64,000 nt of DNA from positions 4,722,909 through 4,786,908 of the forward strand of contig NC_091374.1 in assembly GCF_038502225.1 (NCBI RefSeq), in the 5' to 3' direction. The notes below the pieces were generated by a model. The model was not told the origin of the DNA. It was given only the letters and a program-made list of their open reading frames with translations, and did not search any database. The stretch comes from Cherax quadricarinatus. Its lineage: Eukaryota; Arthropoda; Malacostraca; Decapoda; Parastacidae. Shown here one piece after another: positions 33,657 to 44,762 of this stretch (within the stretch, counting starts at the first letter, position 1; each line of letters starts with the position of its first letter). The position numbers and the translations under genes were made by a program.

Positions 33657-36218
33657 GAGACCTGGAGAGAGTTTACCTGGAGAGAGTTTCGGGGGTCAAC
33701 GCCCCCGCGGCCCGGTCTGTGACCAGGCCTCCTGGTGGATCAGCGCCTGATCAACCAGGCTGTTGCTGCTGGCTGCACGCAAACCAACGTACGAGCCACA
33801 GCCCGGCTGATCAGGAACTGACTTTAGGTGCTTGTCCAGTGCCAGCTTGAAGACTGCCAGGGGTCTGTTGGTAATCCCCCTTATGTGTGCTGGGAGGCAG
33901 TTGAACAGTCTCGGGCCCCTGACACTTATTGTATGGTCTCTTAACGTGCTAGTGACACCCCTGCTTTTCATTGGGGGGATGGTGCATCGTCTGCCAAGTC
34001 TTTTGCTTTCGTAGTGAGTGATTTTCGTGTGCAAGTTCGGTACTAGTCCCTCTAGGATTTTCCAGGTGTATATAATCATGTATCTCTCCCTCCTGCGTTC
34101 CAGGGAATACAGGTTTAGAAACCTCAAGCGCTCCCAGTAATTGAGGTGTTTTATCTCCGTTATGCGCGCCGTGAAAGTTCTCTGTACATTTTCTAGGTCG
34201 GCAATTTCACCTGCCTTGAAAGGTGCTGTTAGTGTGCAGCAATATTCCAGCCTAGATAGAACAAGTGACCTGAAGAGTGTCATCATGGGCTTGGCCTCCC
34301 TAGTTTTGAAGGTTCTCATTATCCATCCTGTCATTTTTCTAGCAGATGCGATTGATACAATGTTATGGTCCTTGAAGGTGAGATCCTCCGACATAATCAC
34401 TCCCAGGTCTTTGACGTTGGTGTTTCGCTCTATTTTGTGGCCAGAATTTGTTTTGTACTCTGATGAAGATTTAATTTCCTCATGTTTACCATATCTGAGT
34501 AATTGAAATTTCTCATCATTGAACTTCATATTGTTTTCCGCAGCCCACTGAAAGATTTGGTTGATGTCCGCCTGGAGCCTTGCAGTGTCTGCAATGGAAG
34601 ACACTGTCATGCAGATTCGGGTGTCATCTGCAAAGGAAGACACGGTGCTGTGGCTGACATCCTTGTCTATGTCGGATATGAGGATGAGGAACAAGATGGG
34701 AGCTAGTACTGTGCCTTGTGGAACAGAGCTTTTCACCGTAGCTGCCTCGGACTTTACTCTGTTGACGACTACTCTCTGTGTTCTGTTAGTGAGGAAATTA
34801 TAGATCCATCGACCGACTTTTCCTGTTATTCCTTTAGCACGCATTTTGTGCGCTATTACACCATGGTCACACTTGTCGAAGGCTTTTGCAAAGTCTGTAT
34901 ATATTACATCTGCATTCTTTTTGTCTTCTAGTGCATTTAGGACCTTGTCGTAGTGATCCAATAGTTGAGACAGACAGGAGCGACCTGTTCTAAACCCATG
35001 TTGCCCTGGGTTGTGTAACTGATGGGTTTCTAGATGGGTGGTGATCTTGCTTCTTAGGACCCTTTCAAAGATTTTTATGATATGGGATGTTAGTGCTATT
35101 GGTCTGTAGTTCTTTGCTGTTGCTTTACTGCCCCCTTTGTGGAGTGGGGCTATGTCTGTTGTTTTTAGTAACTGAGGGACGACCCCCGTGTCCATGCTCC
35201 CTCTCCATAGGATGGAAAAGGCTCGTGATAGGGGCTTCTTGCAGTTCTTGATGAACACAGAGTTCCATGAGTCTGGCCCTAGGGCAGAGTGCATGGGCAT
35301 GTCATTTATCGCCTGTTCGAAGTCATTTGGCGTCAGGATAACATCGGATAGGCTTGTGTTAATCAAATTTTGTGGCTCTCTCACAAAAATTCATTTTGAT
35401 CTTCGACTCTCAGTCTGGTTAGCGGCTTGCTAAAAACTGAGTCATATTGGGACTTGAGTAGCTCACTCATTTCCTTGCTGTCATCTGTGTAGGACCCATC
35501 TTGTTTAAGTAGGGGCCCAATACTGGACGTTGTTCTCGATTTTGATTTGGCATAGGAGAAGAAATACTTTGGGTTTCTTTCGATTTCATTTATGGCTTTT
35601 AGTTCTTCCCGCGATTCCTGACTCCTAAAGGATTCTTTTAGCTTAAGTTCGATGCTTGCTATTTCTCTGACCAGTGTCTCCCTACGCATTTCAGATATAT
35701 TGACCTCTTTTAGCCGCTCTGTTATTCTTTTCCGTCGCCTGTAAAGGGAGCGCCTGTCTCTTTCTATTTTACATCTACTCCTCCTTTTTCTTAGAGGAAT
35801 AAGCCTTGTGCATACATTCGAGTGCCACCGAGTTAATCTGTTCTAGGCATAAGTTGGGGTCTGTGTTGCTTAGTGTATCTTCCCAGCTTATATCGGTTAG
35901 GACTTGGTTTACTTGGTCCCACTTTATGTTTTTGTTATTGAAGTTGAATTTGGTGAATGCTCCCTCGTGACTAGTCTCATTTTGTCGGTCTGGGGCTCCA
36001 CGCATACATGTCTGAACCTCAATTATGTTGTGATCTGAGTATATTGTTTTTTGATATGGTGACATTTCTTATCAGATCATCATTGTTAGTGAAGATGAGG
36101 TCTAGTGTATTCTCCAGTCTAGTAGGCTCTATTATTTGCTGGTTTAAATTGAATTTTGTGCAGAGATTTTAAAGCTCGTGTGAGTGTGAGTTTTCATCAG
36201 AGCTGCCTCCTGGTGTTA
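33657..36218 (-). mobile_element. CR1-like LINE nested in the jockey-type LINE
   Basis: TTACTG flanks both sides (33651-33656 and 36219-36224), and the host LINE's FDTV/NHEI junction is restored when the insert is removed. The insert is 5' truncated inside its endonuclease (LDLIFTNNDDLIRN, YSDHNIIEV). The main ORF, 35384 to 33696 (562 residues), has [70 protein letters not shown], the FADD box ([10 protein letters not shown]) and a long thumb. The 3' end carries tandem CTCTCCAGGTAAA words and no poly-A. A nearly identical truncated copy is at 40339-41411. Confidence 0.88.
33696..35384 (-). CDS. CR1-like LINE reverse transcriptase, long open frame
   Basis: This 562-residue open frame starts within the linker after the endonuclease and runs uninterrupted through fingers, palm (FADD near residue 250) and thumb to the stop at 33696. 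It would make RNA-directed DNA polymerase for target-primed retrotransposition, but its own upstream endonuclease is interrupted (frames at 35381-35689 and 35775-36065), so this copy cannot be autonomous. The two copies in the window differ by very few residues (for example MSEDLTF versus MSKDLTF), so the family was active recently. Confidence 0.85.
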   Translation of the reverse strand: MREPQNLINTSLSDVILTPNDFEQAINDMPMHSALGPDSWNSVFIKNCKKPLSRAFSILWRGSMDTGVVPQLLKTTDIAPLHKGGSKATAKNYRPIALTSHIIKIFERVLRSKITTHLETHQLHNPGQHGFRTGRSCLSQLLDHYDKVLNALEDKKNADVIYTDFAKAFDKCDHGVIAHKMRAKGITGKVGRWIYNFLTNRTQRVVVNRVKSEAATVKSSVPQGTVLAPILFLILISDIDKDVSHSTVSSFADDTRICMTVSSIADTARLQADINQIFQWAAENNMKFNDEKFQLLRYGKHEEIKSSSEYKTNSGHKIERNTNVKDLGVIMSEDLTFKDHNIVSIASARKMTGWIMRTFKTREAKPMMTLFRSLVLSRLEYCCTLTAPFKAGEIADLENVQRTFTARITEIKHLNYWERLRFLNLYSLERRRERYMIIYTWKILEGLVPNLHTKITHYESKRLGRRCTIPPMKSRGVTSTLRDHTISVRGPRLFNCLPAHIRGITNRPLAVFKLALDKHLKSVPDQPGCGSYVGLRAASSNSLVDQALIHQEAWSQTGPRGR

Positions 36219-38424
36219 TTACTGTGTCAAAAGCTTTACTTAGGTCAAAAATTCCTAGTGGATATTCCTTATTTTCCAATGCTGTGTAAAGCAGATCTAG
36301 CATTTTTATGATTGCATCATTAGTGCTTTTATTTTTCCTGAATCCAAACTGGCAGGGGTTGAGTATGTTTTGAGCCGTTATAAATGAATACAGTCTCCTG
36401 TGCACGAGTTTCTCAAAGATTTTGGATAGCAATGGTAAGTTAGATATTGGCCTATAGTTGTTTAAGTCTGTAGGGTCACCACCTTTATGTATTGGTGTAA
36501 CCCTTGCCATCTTGAGTAGTTTCGGGAAGGTGCTAGTCTCTATTGACTTGTTAAAAAGTAATGAAATAGCATGCGAAAGGACATGGGCCGCTCGCTTGTA
36601 CAGTAATGGTGGGACATGAGACAGATTCCCCGAGTTATTTTTAAGTGACTTTATGATCTCAATGACTTCCGTGGGCTCAGTTGGTGCAAGATAGAAGGAA
36701 TTAGGGAAATTTCCATCTAGGTAGTCCCCGGCATGGGCATTGGTATGTGGGATTTTACTGGCGAGATTAGATCCTATGTTTGAGAAGAAGTCGTTTACCT
36801 TGTTAGCTGTGTCAGTGGGATGTAGTGGTGTTTCATTAGGTTTAGTTAGGACAATATTCTTGGTTTTTCTCAGTTTGTGGGTCCCTAGAATCTGAGAGAG
36901 TGTTTTTCAGGTCTTTTTTATATCTCCTCTAGTGTCTGTGAATCTACTGGAGTAGTATAGTTGTTTGGCTTTTTTTATTACTTTGGTGAGAGCTGATGAA
37001 TAGTGTTTAAGAGTATCTTTGTGTATTAAGCCCTGTCTATATTGCTTTTCATATTGGTGTTTCTTGTCAATGGATTTCAGAATGGTGCTGGTTAGCCATG
37101 GGCAACCAAGCCGTTTGTTTGTGATCTGTTTTGTTTTTATAGGACAATGTTTGTTGTATAGTCTAAGTAATTTGTTAAGAAAGATGTCTGTCCAGTCATC
37201 AATACCATTGGCCTTGGAGAATTCTGTAGGCCAATCAACAGTCTCTAGGTCAGCTGTGAACTTCCTTACTGAGGCCTCGTCATGGAGTCTAAATGAGACT
37301 TTGTTGTATTCAAGTGGTGGTTTACTAATGTTTGTCAGGAGGAAGGTAGGGTAGTGGTCTGTAGTGCTATCTGTGATTATCCCTGATTTAAGGGGGGCTA
37401 GTATATTGGTCCATATGTGGTCTATTATGGTTGCACTTGTCTCAGTGAGCCTGGTTGGTTTAGTTATTGTTGGTATGAGAAGTGTGTTGTTCATATTGTT
37501 GATGAAATCAGTTACAGGCTGATCATCTAGTAAGCCAAGGTTGATGTTGAAGTCTCCAGCTAAGAGAAGGTGGTGCTTATTCATTTGTCTGTTTGTTATT
37601 AATGACTTTAATTTCTCACTGAAATTTGGGATGTTTGTGTGAGGTATCCGGTAAATGGCACCGATTGTTATAGGCGTCTTAAGGTTTTTTACAGTAAAAT
37701 TAGCAAAAATGTATTCCCCATATTCATCACTAAAGCAAGTGGTGCTAAGACAAGATAATTGGTTAGAGTAATAGATTGCAATACCACCCCCAACTTGGTT
37801 TGTTCTGCAGTTGTGGATTGCTGTGTATCCTGGTAGAGGGTAGATATCTATTGTGTCCTGCTTAAGCCAGGTCTCAGTAAGAATAATGCAGGAGAAGGGT
37901 GTCTTTAGTGATTCAAGAAGTGCTAGGAGGTCATCATAGTGTTTGCTTAAGGACCTGATGTTGTAGTTAAGTACTGATAGACTTTTAGCATTGTTTAGGA
38001 TAGTGGTGGCTTGTGATGCTGTGTAATAAAGGCAGTTACTTTCCAATAGGTTTTGATTGGGTGTCAGATTATGGAGGTTTAGATCAGGGTCAACATGATC
38101 AATCATCTTCTAGGTTTAAAATTATGGTTATTTATATCCTGAGTTGTGTGTTGAGTTCTACTACTGATATCTGTAGTGGTTGGAAGTTTGGACAAGTATA
38201 TAGCTAGAGTATTTTGGTCATGTAGGGTATAGTCACTACTACACATAATGAAGTTGTCATAAATAAAAACACATTTTTTTTTATGCAAGGTAGTAAGACA
38301 TAGGTGGATAAGTAACACTGGCTGATACATTTGTCTAAATATATAAATTGAACCCAAATGTAAAGAAATCATATTACTGTACTTGACATTATTGAATGAC
38401 CTTTACAGGTTTAGCGCTTTCTGT

Positions 38425-38500
38425 TAGTGTGACTTTGTAAATGGTCCTAGTCTGGCCGAAACGTCTTCCTAAGGTCCTATGTGCGGGTTATTTGTGTATT
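38425..38500 (+). repeat. Penelope-type repeat end with GAAACGTC module
   Basis: TTGTAAATGGTCCTAGTCTG, GCCGAAACGTCTTCC, then CCTATGTGCGGGTTATTTGT. The GGTCC/GGCC hairpin followed by GAAACGTC parallels the hammerhead-like modules at 30607 and 31345 but lacks CTGANGA. Relatives are at 9515 and 25330. Confidence 0.5.
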
Positions 38501-38611
38501 GTGTTCTACTTTGACTCTCCCGCCCCTGTGCTCATGTGATACCCTAAATATTTGAGAGCCACTTTATTCATTAGAACTAAGTTTTACGAGTCAAGTGTTC
38601 AAGTAGACGCA

Positions 38612-38775
38612 CCCCTCAGGGAAGGTTTCTTGATGTTGGTGAGGGGCTCTTGATTTAGGGAATTGGATCTGTGCTCCAGGTCCCCGAATTAAGCCTGAAT
38701 GCCTTCCACATCCCCCCAGGCACTGTATAATCCTACGGGTTTAGCGCTTCCCCTTGATTATAATAATAATAATAA
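38612..38775 (+). repeat. Hairpin-headed SINE upstream of the V-ATPase gene
   Basis: The duplication TCAAGTAGACGCA / TCAAGTAGATGCA (one difference) brackets it (38599-38611 and 38776-38788). The head is CCCCTCAGGGAAGGTTTCTT, the tail GCACTGTATAATCCTACGGG, TTTAGCGCTTCCCCTTGATT and (ATA)n. It ends about 200 bp before the V-ATPase ATG. Confidence 0.92.
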
Positions 38776-38984
38776 TCAAGTAGATGCAGAATACTGTACA
38801 CAACTTAATTATTTTTAATATACTCCTTAAATTATAAATGATTTGAGTAAGGTTTATTGTAAATGGTTAAGTATGTGAGTGTACGGTACTGAAGGTTGTT
38901 GCCTCAGCCATGACCAGGTACCGTACATCACCACCCTCGTCATATGATCACTCAAAACATTAGCAGACGAAACCAGACTCAGTG

Positions 38985-41900
38985 ATGGCTGTTGCTGCTG
39001 CTCAAGGCAAACTTATTGCCGTTATTGGTGATGAGGTAAGGTTTACACTATCTCGTTCACACCAAGCAGTGTCCAAGCCAATTGTCGTTAGTATTATTAA
39101 GATTTGGTAGATGAGTTTCCACAGATGGTCAGTGTTCTCGTAGGGTGGTGCAGTCAGCAGTGTATTAACCATTTCTTGTGTTCCCGGCCCCTCAAGGAAG
39201 GTTCCTTGATGCTGGTGAGGGGCTCTTGATCCAGGGAACTGGATCTGTGCTCCAGTTCCCTGAATTAACCCTGAATACCTTCCATCCTCCACAGGTGCTG
39301 TATAATCCTACGGGTTTAGCGCTTTCCCCTTGATTACAATAATAATAATTGTGTTCCCGGAGTTTTCTTATACATCTCTGTTATCTGCCATAACCTTATG
39401 CTTAAGATGGACACCATTAACATTTCTCATTTTTAGATTAGTCCTCGGAAGCCTTGATGGAATTGTCTGGTTAAATCTGCTTAAGATCTTTTTAGTTTAT
39501 CCTAGTATTTTCATATCTATATGTATAAATGTTATTTTCAGATTATTTAGTATAACATACCAGTTTATTTCATTGAGTTTCTGGTGGCAGTGTTTTGACA
39601 TTGATGACTTACAGGTCTGTAGGTCCTCTGTAATTGATGACTTACAAGTTTGTAGGTCCTCTGTAACTGATGACTTACAGGTCTGTAGGTCCTCTGTAAC
39701 TGATGACTTACAGGTCTGTAGGTCCTCTGTAACTGATGACTTACAGGTCTGTAGGTCCTCTGTAACTGATGACTTACAGGTCTGTAGGTCCTCTGTAACT
39801 GATGACTTACAGGTTTGTAGGTCCTCTGTAACTGATGACTTACAGGTCTGTAGGTCCTCTGTAACTGATGACTTACAGGTCTGTAGGTCCTCTGTAACTG
39901 ATGACTTACAGGTCTGTAGGTCCTCTGTAACTGATGACTTACAGGTTTGTAGGTCCTCTGTAACTGATGACTTACAGGTCTGTAGGTCCTCTGTAACTGA
40001 TGACTTACAGGTTTGTAGGTCCTCTGTAACTGATGACTTACAGGTCTGTAGGTCCTCTGTAACTGATGACTTACAGGTTTGTAGGTCCTCTGTAACTGAT
40101 GACTTACAGATCTGTAGGTCCTCTGTAACTGGACTTACAGGTCTGTAGGTCCTCTGTAACTGGACTTACAGGTCTGTAGGTCCTCTGTAATTGATGTTCT
40201 GTAATATTTTTCACAATCAATATTCTCTGTGTGGCCTGTTATTACTGTTGTTTCATTATCACTAGAAGTGTCAAGATGGCTGATGATTAACGCTCGGATT
40301 CATTAATGAGTACGTAGAAATATTTGTGTGAATTGTATACAAGGCACAGTACTAGCTCCCATCTTGTTCCTCATCCTCATATCCGACATAGACAAGGATG
40401 TCAGCCACAGCACCGTGTCTTCCTTTGCGGATGACACCCGAATCTGCATGACAGTGTCTTCCATTGCAGACACTGCAAGGCTCCAGGCGGACATCAACCA
40501 AATCTTTCAGTGGGCTGCAGAAAACAATATGAAGTTCAACGATGAGAAATTTCAATTACTCAGATATGGTAAACATGAGGAAATTAAATCTTCATCAGAG
40601 TACAAAACAAATTCTGGCCACAAAATAGAGCGAAACACCAACGTCAAAGACCTGGGAGTGATTATGTCGAAGGATCTCACCTTCAAGGACCATAACATTG
40701 TATCAATCGCATCTGCTAGAAAAATGACAGGATGGATAATGAGAACCTTCAAAACTAGGGAGGCCAAGCCCATGATGACACTCTTCAGGTCACTTGTTCT
40801 ATCTAGGCTGGAATATTGCTGCACTCTAACAGCACCTTTCAAGGCAGGTGAAATTGCCGACCTAGAAAATGTACAGAGAACTTTCACGGCGCGCATAACG
40901 GAGATAAAACACCTCAATTACTGGGAGCGCTTGAGGTTTCTAAACCTGTATTCCCTGGAACGCAGGAGGGAGAGATACATGATTATATACACCTGGAAAA
41001 TCCTAGAGGGACTAGTACCGAACTTGCACACGAAAATCACTCACTACGAAAGCAAAAGACTTGGCAGACGATGCACCATCCCCCCAATGAAAAGCAGGGG
41101 TGTCACTAGCACGTTAAGAGACCATACAATAAGTGTCAGGGGCCCGAGACTGTTCAACTGCCTCCCAGCACACATAAGGGGGATTACCAACAGACCCCTG
41201 GCAGTCTTCAAGCTGGCACTGGACAAGCACCTAAAGTCAGTTCCTGATCAGCCGGGCTGTGGCTCGTACGTTGGTTTGCGTGCAGCCAGCAGCAACAGCC
41301 TGGTTGATCAGGGGCTGATCCACCAGGAGGCCTGGTCACAGACCGGGCCGCGGGGGCGTTGACCCCCGAAACTCTCTCCAGGTAAACTCCAGGTACTCTC
41401 TCCAGGTAAACTGCTAGTACTATACCTCAAGAATATAAATAGCATATGATGGAATAAATCAGATGTTATAGTTACTTAAAAATTGCCATTCTCACATGTA
41501 GAAAAACAACTGTACCATAATTGTACTGACTTTTATACTTATACTGCAGGACACGTGTGTTGGATTTTTGTTGGGTGGAATCGGAGAAGTGAATAAGAAG
41601 CGAGAGCCTAATTTCTTGGTTGTAGACAAAAGTAAGTCGTACTCTTCATGTACTGTGATAATATTTGGTATAAAAGTGTGTTATTTATTAATGTAGAAAC
41701 TTTATTTTTACACCATAGATTTCCATGTAGAAAATATAGGTACATTGTAATTATTCTTATCTAATTGTAGGCCAAAGAGTGCTTGTCTCCTTAGACAGGA
41801 GTTGAAGTGATGCAGATTCATCCAGTAAAAGTATAAATTTAAGAGAAAATTTGTAATTTATACTGTATTAGTAAATTATATTTACAGCAGTTAATATTCA

Positions 41901-44726
41901 TACAAGTTTTTTTGCAATTATCACATTTATTTTGTTTTACATCTACTTTTTATTATACTTACAACTATATTTTATTATTAAAAAAAAAATAGTACAGCAT
42001 TTTGTGTACAGTGTATAAAATTTTCAGATACTAGTGTGCAAGAGATTGAAGAATGCTACAAGAAATTTATGAAGAGAGAGGATATTGACATCATTTTAAT
42101 AAATCAAAATGTAAGTATGGTAGTATCTCATGTAGTACTGGAGATAAGTGTGGGAATATATATTTATATATATTGCACAATTTGCTGCCAAAAACTTCAG
42201 ACTCCAATTAAAGTAGTAGTAGTCTACCATACACATCATACCTACAAATTAAGCTGTGGCAGCAATCTTAAAAACGTATTCTGTAACAATATACTTAAAC
42301 ATTTAATAATAACTGGGGACTTCAGCACCTTCCAGTCTGAAGACCCACAGATAGCTAATAACCAAGCCTTCGAGAATTATTATTCCACTGTCTCCTCAGT
42401 AGATCATATCTGGATCAGAATGTTAGCTTCTTAAAAAGCAGGGATTGTTCTTGACAGAATACCCTTCTAATCATCACTATTTCAAAATTTATCATAAGGA
42501 TTGTCCTAGGAAAGGCTGGAGGGAGCAGGTAAAGATTTTGAGTGCTACAGGCTTGTGTGAGTGCACTAAATATGAATGAGTAGAGGCAAGTAGTTTTTAT
42601 GATTTGACATGCTGCTGGAGTGTGAACAAGGTTGCATTTATGAAGGGATTTAGAGAAATTGTTTTATTTCTAATTTTTATTAGTTCTTGTCCTTGTGTTG
42701 TTTTCCTTAAATTCCAATGGGAAGTGGGTTGTTCCTTCCTCTGTAAGCAGTGCTTGTTGTAAATGGCAGTTGAAGTGCTGGAAGCAAGGGGCTAGTAACC
42801 CCCGTTCTTCTGTAGCAATTGCTATGAAGACGGAGACGGAAATTTTAATGCTGAGTGGTGAAAAAATTATTTAAAATAATTTGTTTGAATATTGTAATGC
42901 TTGCAACTACAAAGCAACATTTATAAGGAATTGTTACTAAAGGACCGATATCATACATAAATGGAGAATATTGTAAGTCACAACATTAAGTCAGGGACTT
43001 ACTGTATTGTAATTTTGCTATACTATATGTTTCAAGAAGGCCAGTTTTTCTTAGTCCATGTCTACCCCTCAGATTGCAGAGCAAATTCGACATGTCATTG
43101 ATACTGACAACGATAATCCCCTTCCTGCTGTCCTAGAAATTCCCTCTAAGGATCACCCGTATGACCCGACCAAAGATTCTGTTCTTCGAAGAGCCAAGGT
43201 AAGAGCAACTACTTAGGTATACTTTTTTTTACATTCATAACAGAATGTAGCATGCTGATCTTTAGCTAACTTTTGTTTAATTTCTGCAAGTATTTATTTT
43301 ACTAGACATTTCTACATTAATTATATTTTATGTTTAAATAAAGCTGTTACTATATAGTAAGTTGTGAAAAAATTGAAACTGAAGAATATATTCGGTGCTG
43401 GTGCACTGATTATGAACTGAACTTCAACAAACTTTTCTCCACTGAGGGCACACTTTTTTTTTTTTTCAACCATAGCAAATGTACTTTAAAAGTGTATACA
43501 CTACTGTATAGGAATATATGAGTGCTCAGGTATTTTTATTTTAATTTTCATTGTAGAAATTTTGTATAATTGTAAATCATGGATATGAAAGTGATTCCTT
43601 GCCATATTTGCATATATAGTATGTGTGTATTATATGCACACACACACATGCATGTACGAGTGTCTGTCTCAGTGGTCAGAAAGTAGAATGATGTTGGTGA
43701 GGAAGTGGAGGCGGGCTCCGCACACAGTTTTAAGTGCAGGTACTATAGGGCCTGATAGGAGTGAATCTGAAGAGTTTAAGAGGGAGGGCCAGGGTCTGAG
43801 AATTGGCCCCTTACAATCACAAATAGGTGAGAGACACATGCATGTCAGGCCCATCTTGGGGTATGCAGTACCAGTTTGGAACCCACCCACCCCTGAAAGA
43901 GTGCGAGAAGCAGCTTGAGAAAGTGCAGAAGTATACAGTGAGACTTGTTCCTTGTTCCTGTTCTTGAGCTGCGATGAGAGGCTAACTGAGTTGACCCTAA
44001 CGACATTGGAGGACAGAACTGGGGAGATATATTTTTTATTTATTTTTTTTTTCAACAAGTCGGCCGTGTCCCACTGAGGCAGGGTGACCCAAAGAGAAAG
44101 AAAATCCCCAAAAAGAAAATACTGTACTTTCATCACCATTCAACACTTTCACCTCACTCACACATAATCACTGTTATTGCAGAGGTGCCCAGAATACAAC
44201 AGCTTAGAAGTATACATGTATAAAAATAAACAATATATCTCTCCAAACTGCCAATATCCCAAACCCCTCCTTTAGAGTGCAGGCATTGTACTTCCCATTT
44301 CCAGGACTCAAGTCCGGTTATATAAAATAACCGGTTTCCCTGAATCCCTTCACTAAATATTACCCTGCTCACACTCAACAGATCATCAGGAGATATAATA
44401 TTCAAAATATTTGAAGGCATTGAGGGGCTAGACAGAGATAAACTAAGAGAGGGAAGATACAGGTACTCAGGTACACAGCTGGAAGTTAGACATGGATGAT
44501 TCACATGGATGTCAGGAGTGCAGGTACAGTAGGGCTTGTGAGGCCTAGGGGGAGTGAATTTGGCAAGTGACAAGTTGAATTTGAATGTTGAATGATGGGG
44601 CGAGGAAGTAAACTTGACTACTTGCAAGTGCATATAGGTGATGAAAGGAAAACAGGATGATACTATTCTATCAATTTATCCCCACCTGCTTTCTGCATCT
44701 GTCTTAATCTCATTCGCTTCTGCTTT

Positions 44727-44762
<36 letters not shown>

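Larger units (their letters stand above)
32180..38400 (-). mobile_element. Jockey-superfamily LINE (endonuclease + reverse transcriptase), split by a nested LINE
   Basis: From about 38106 the minus strand encodes an APE endonuclease: LNYNIRSLSKHYDDL, LTETWLKQD, GAIYRIPH, LLAGDFNINLG and SATIIDHIWTN. There is a stop and frameshift near 36890-36905. The reverse transcriptase starts with MARVTPIHKGGDPTDLNNYR, GFRKNKSTNDAI and LSKAFDTV at 36217. It is cut exactly there by another LINE and resumes at 33650 with [34 protein letters not shown] and the FADDTT box. A further frameshift lies near 33280. The thumb ends near 32822. The 3' end is AATAAACTTTGAATTTGAAT, a (GAATTT)n tail at 32180-32210. The 5' boundary is uncertain. 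Confidence 0.85.

Noticed and set aside
34141..34506. Open frames on the strand opposite the LINE ORFs (also 40552-40917, 50779-50979, 51582-52004, 53878-54300)
   Set aside because: They are shadows of the LINE reverse transcriptase frames and repeat identically wherever those ORFs repeat.
39330..40148. 272-codon open frame on the plus strand
   Set aside because: Two thirds is the 33-bp minisatellite, and the whole lies in V-ATPase intron 1. The first third shows no recognisable protein.
43625..43918. 97-codon plus-strand gene
   Set aside because: The [14 protein letters not shown] block marks it as a LINE thumb remnant; the remainder is low-complexity.
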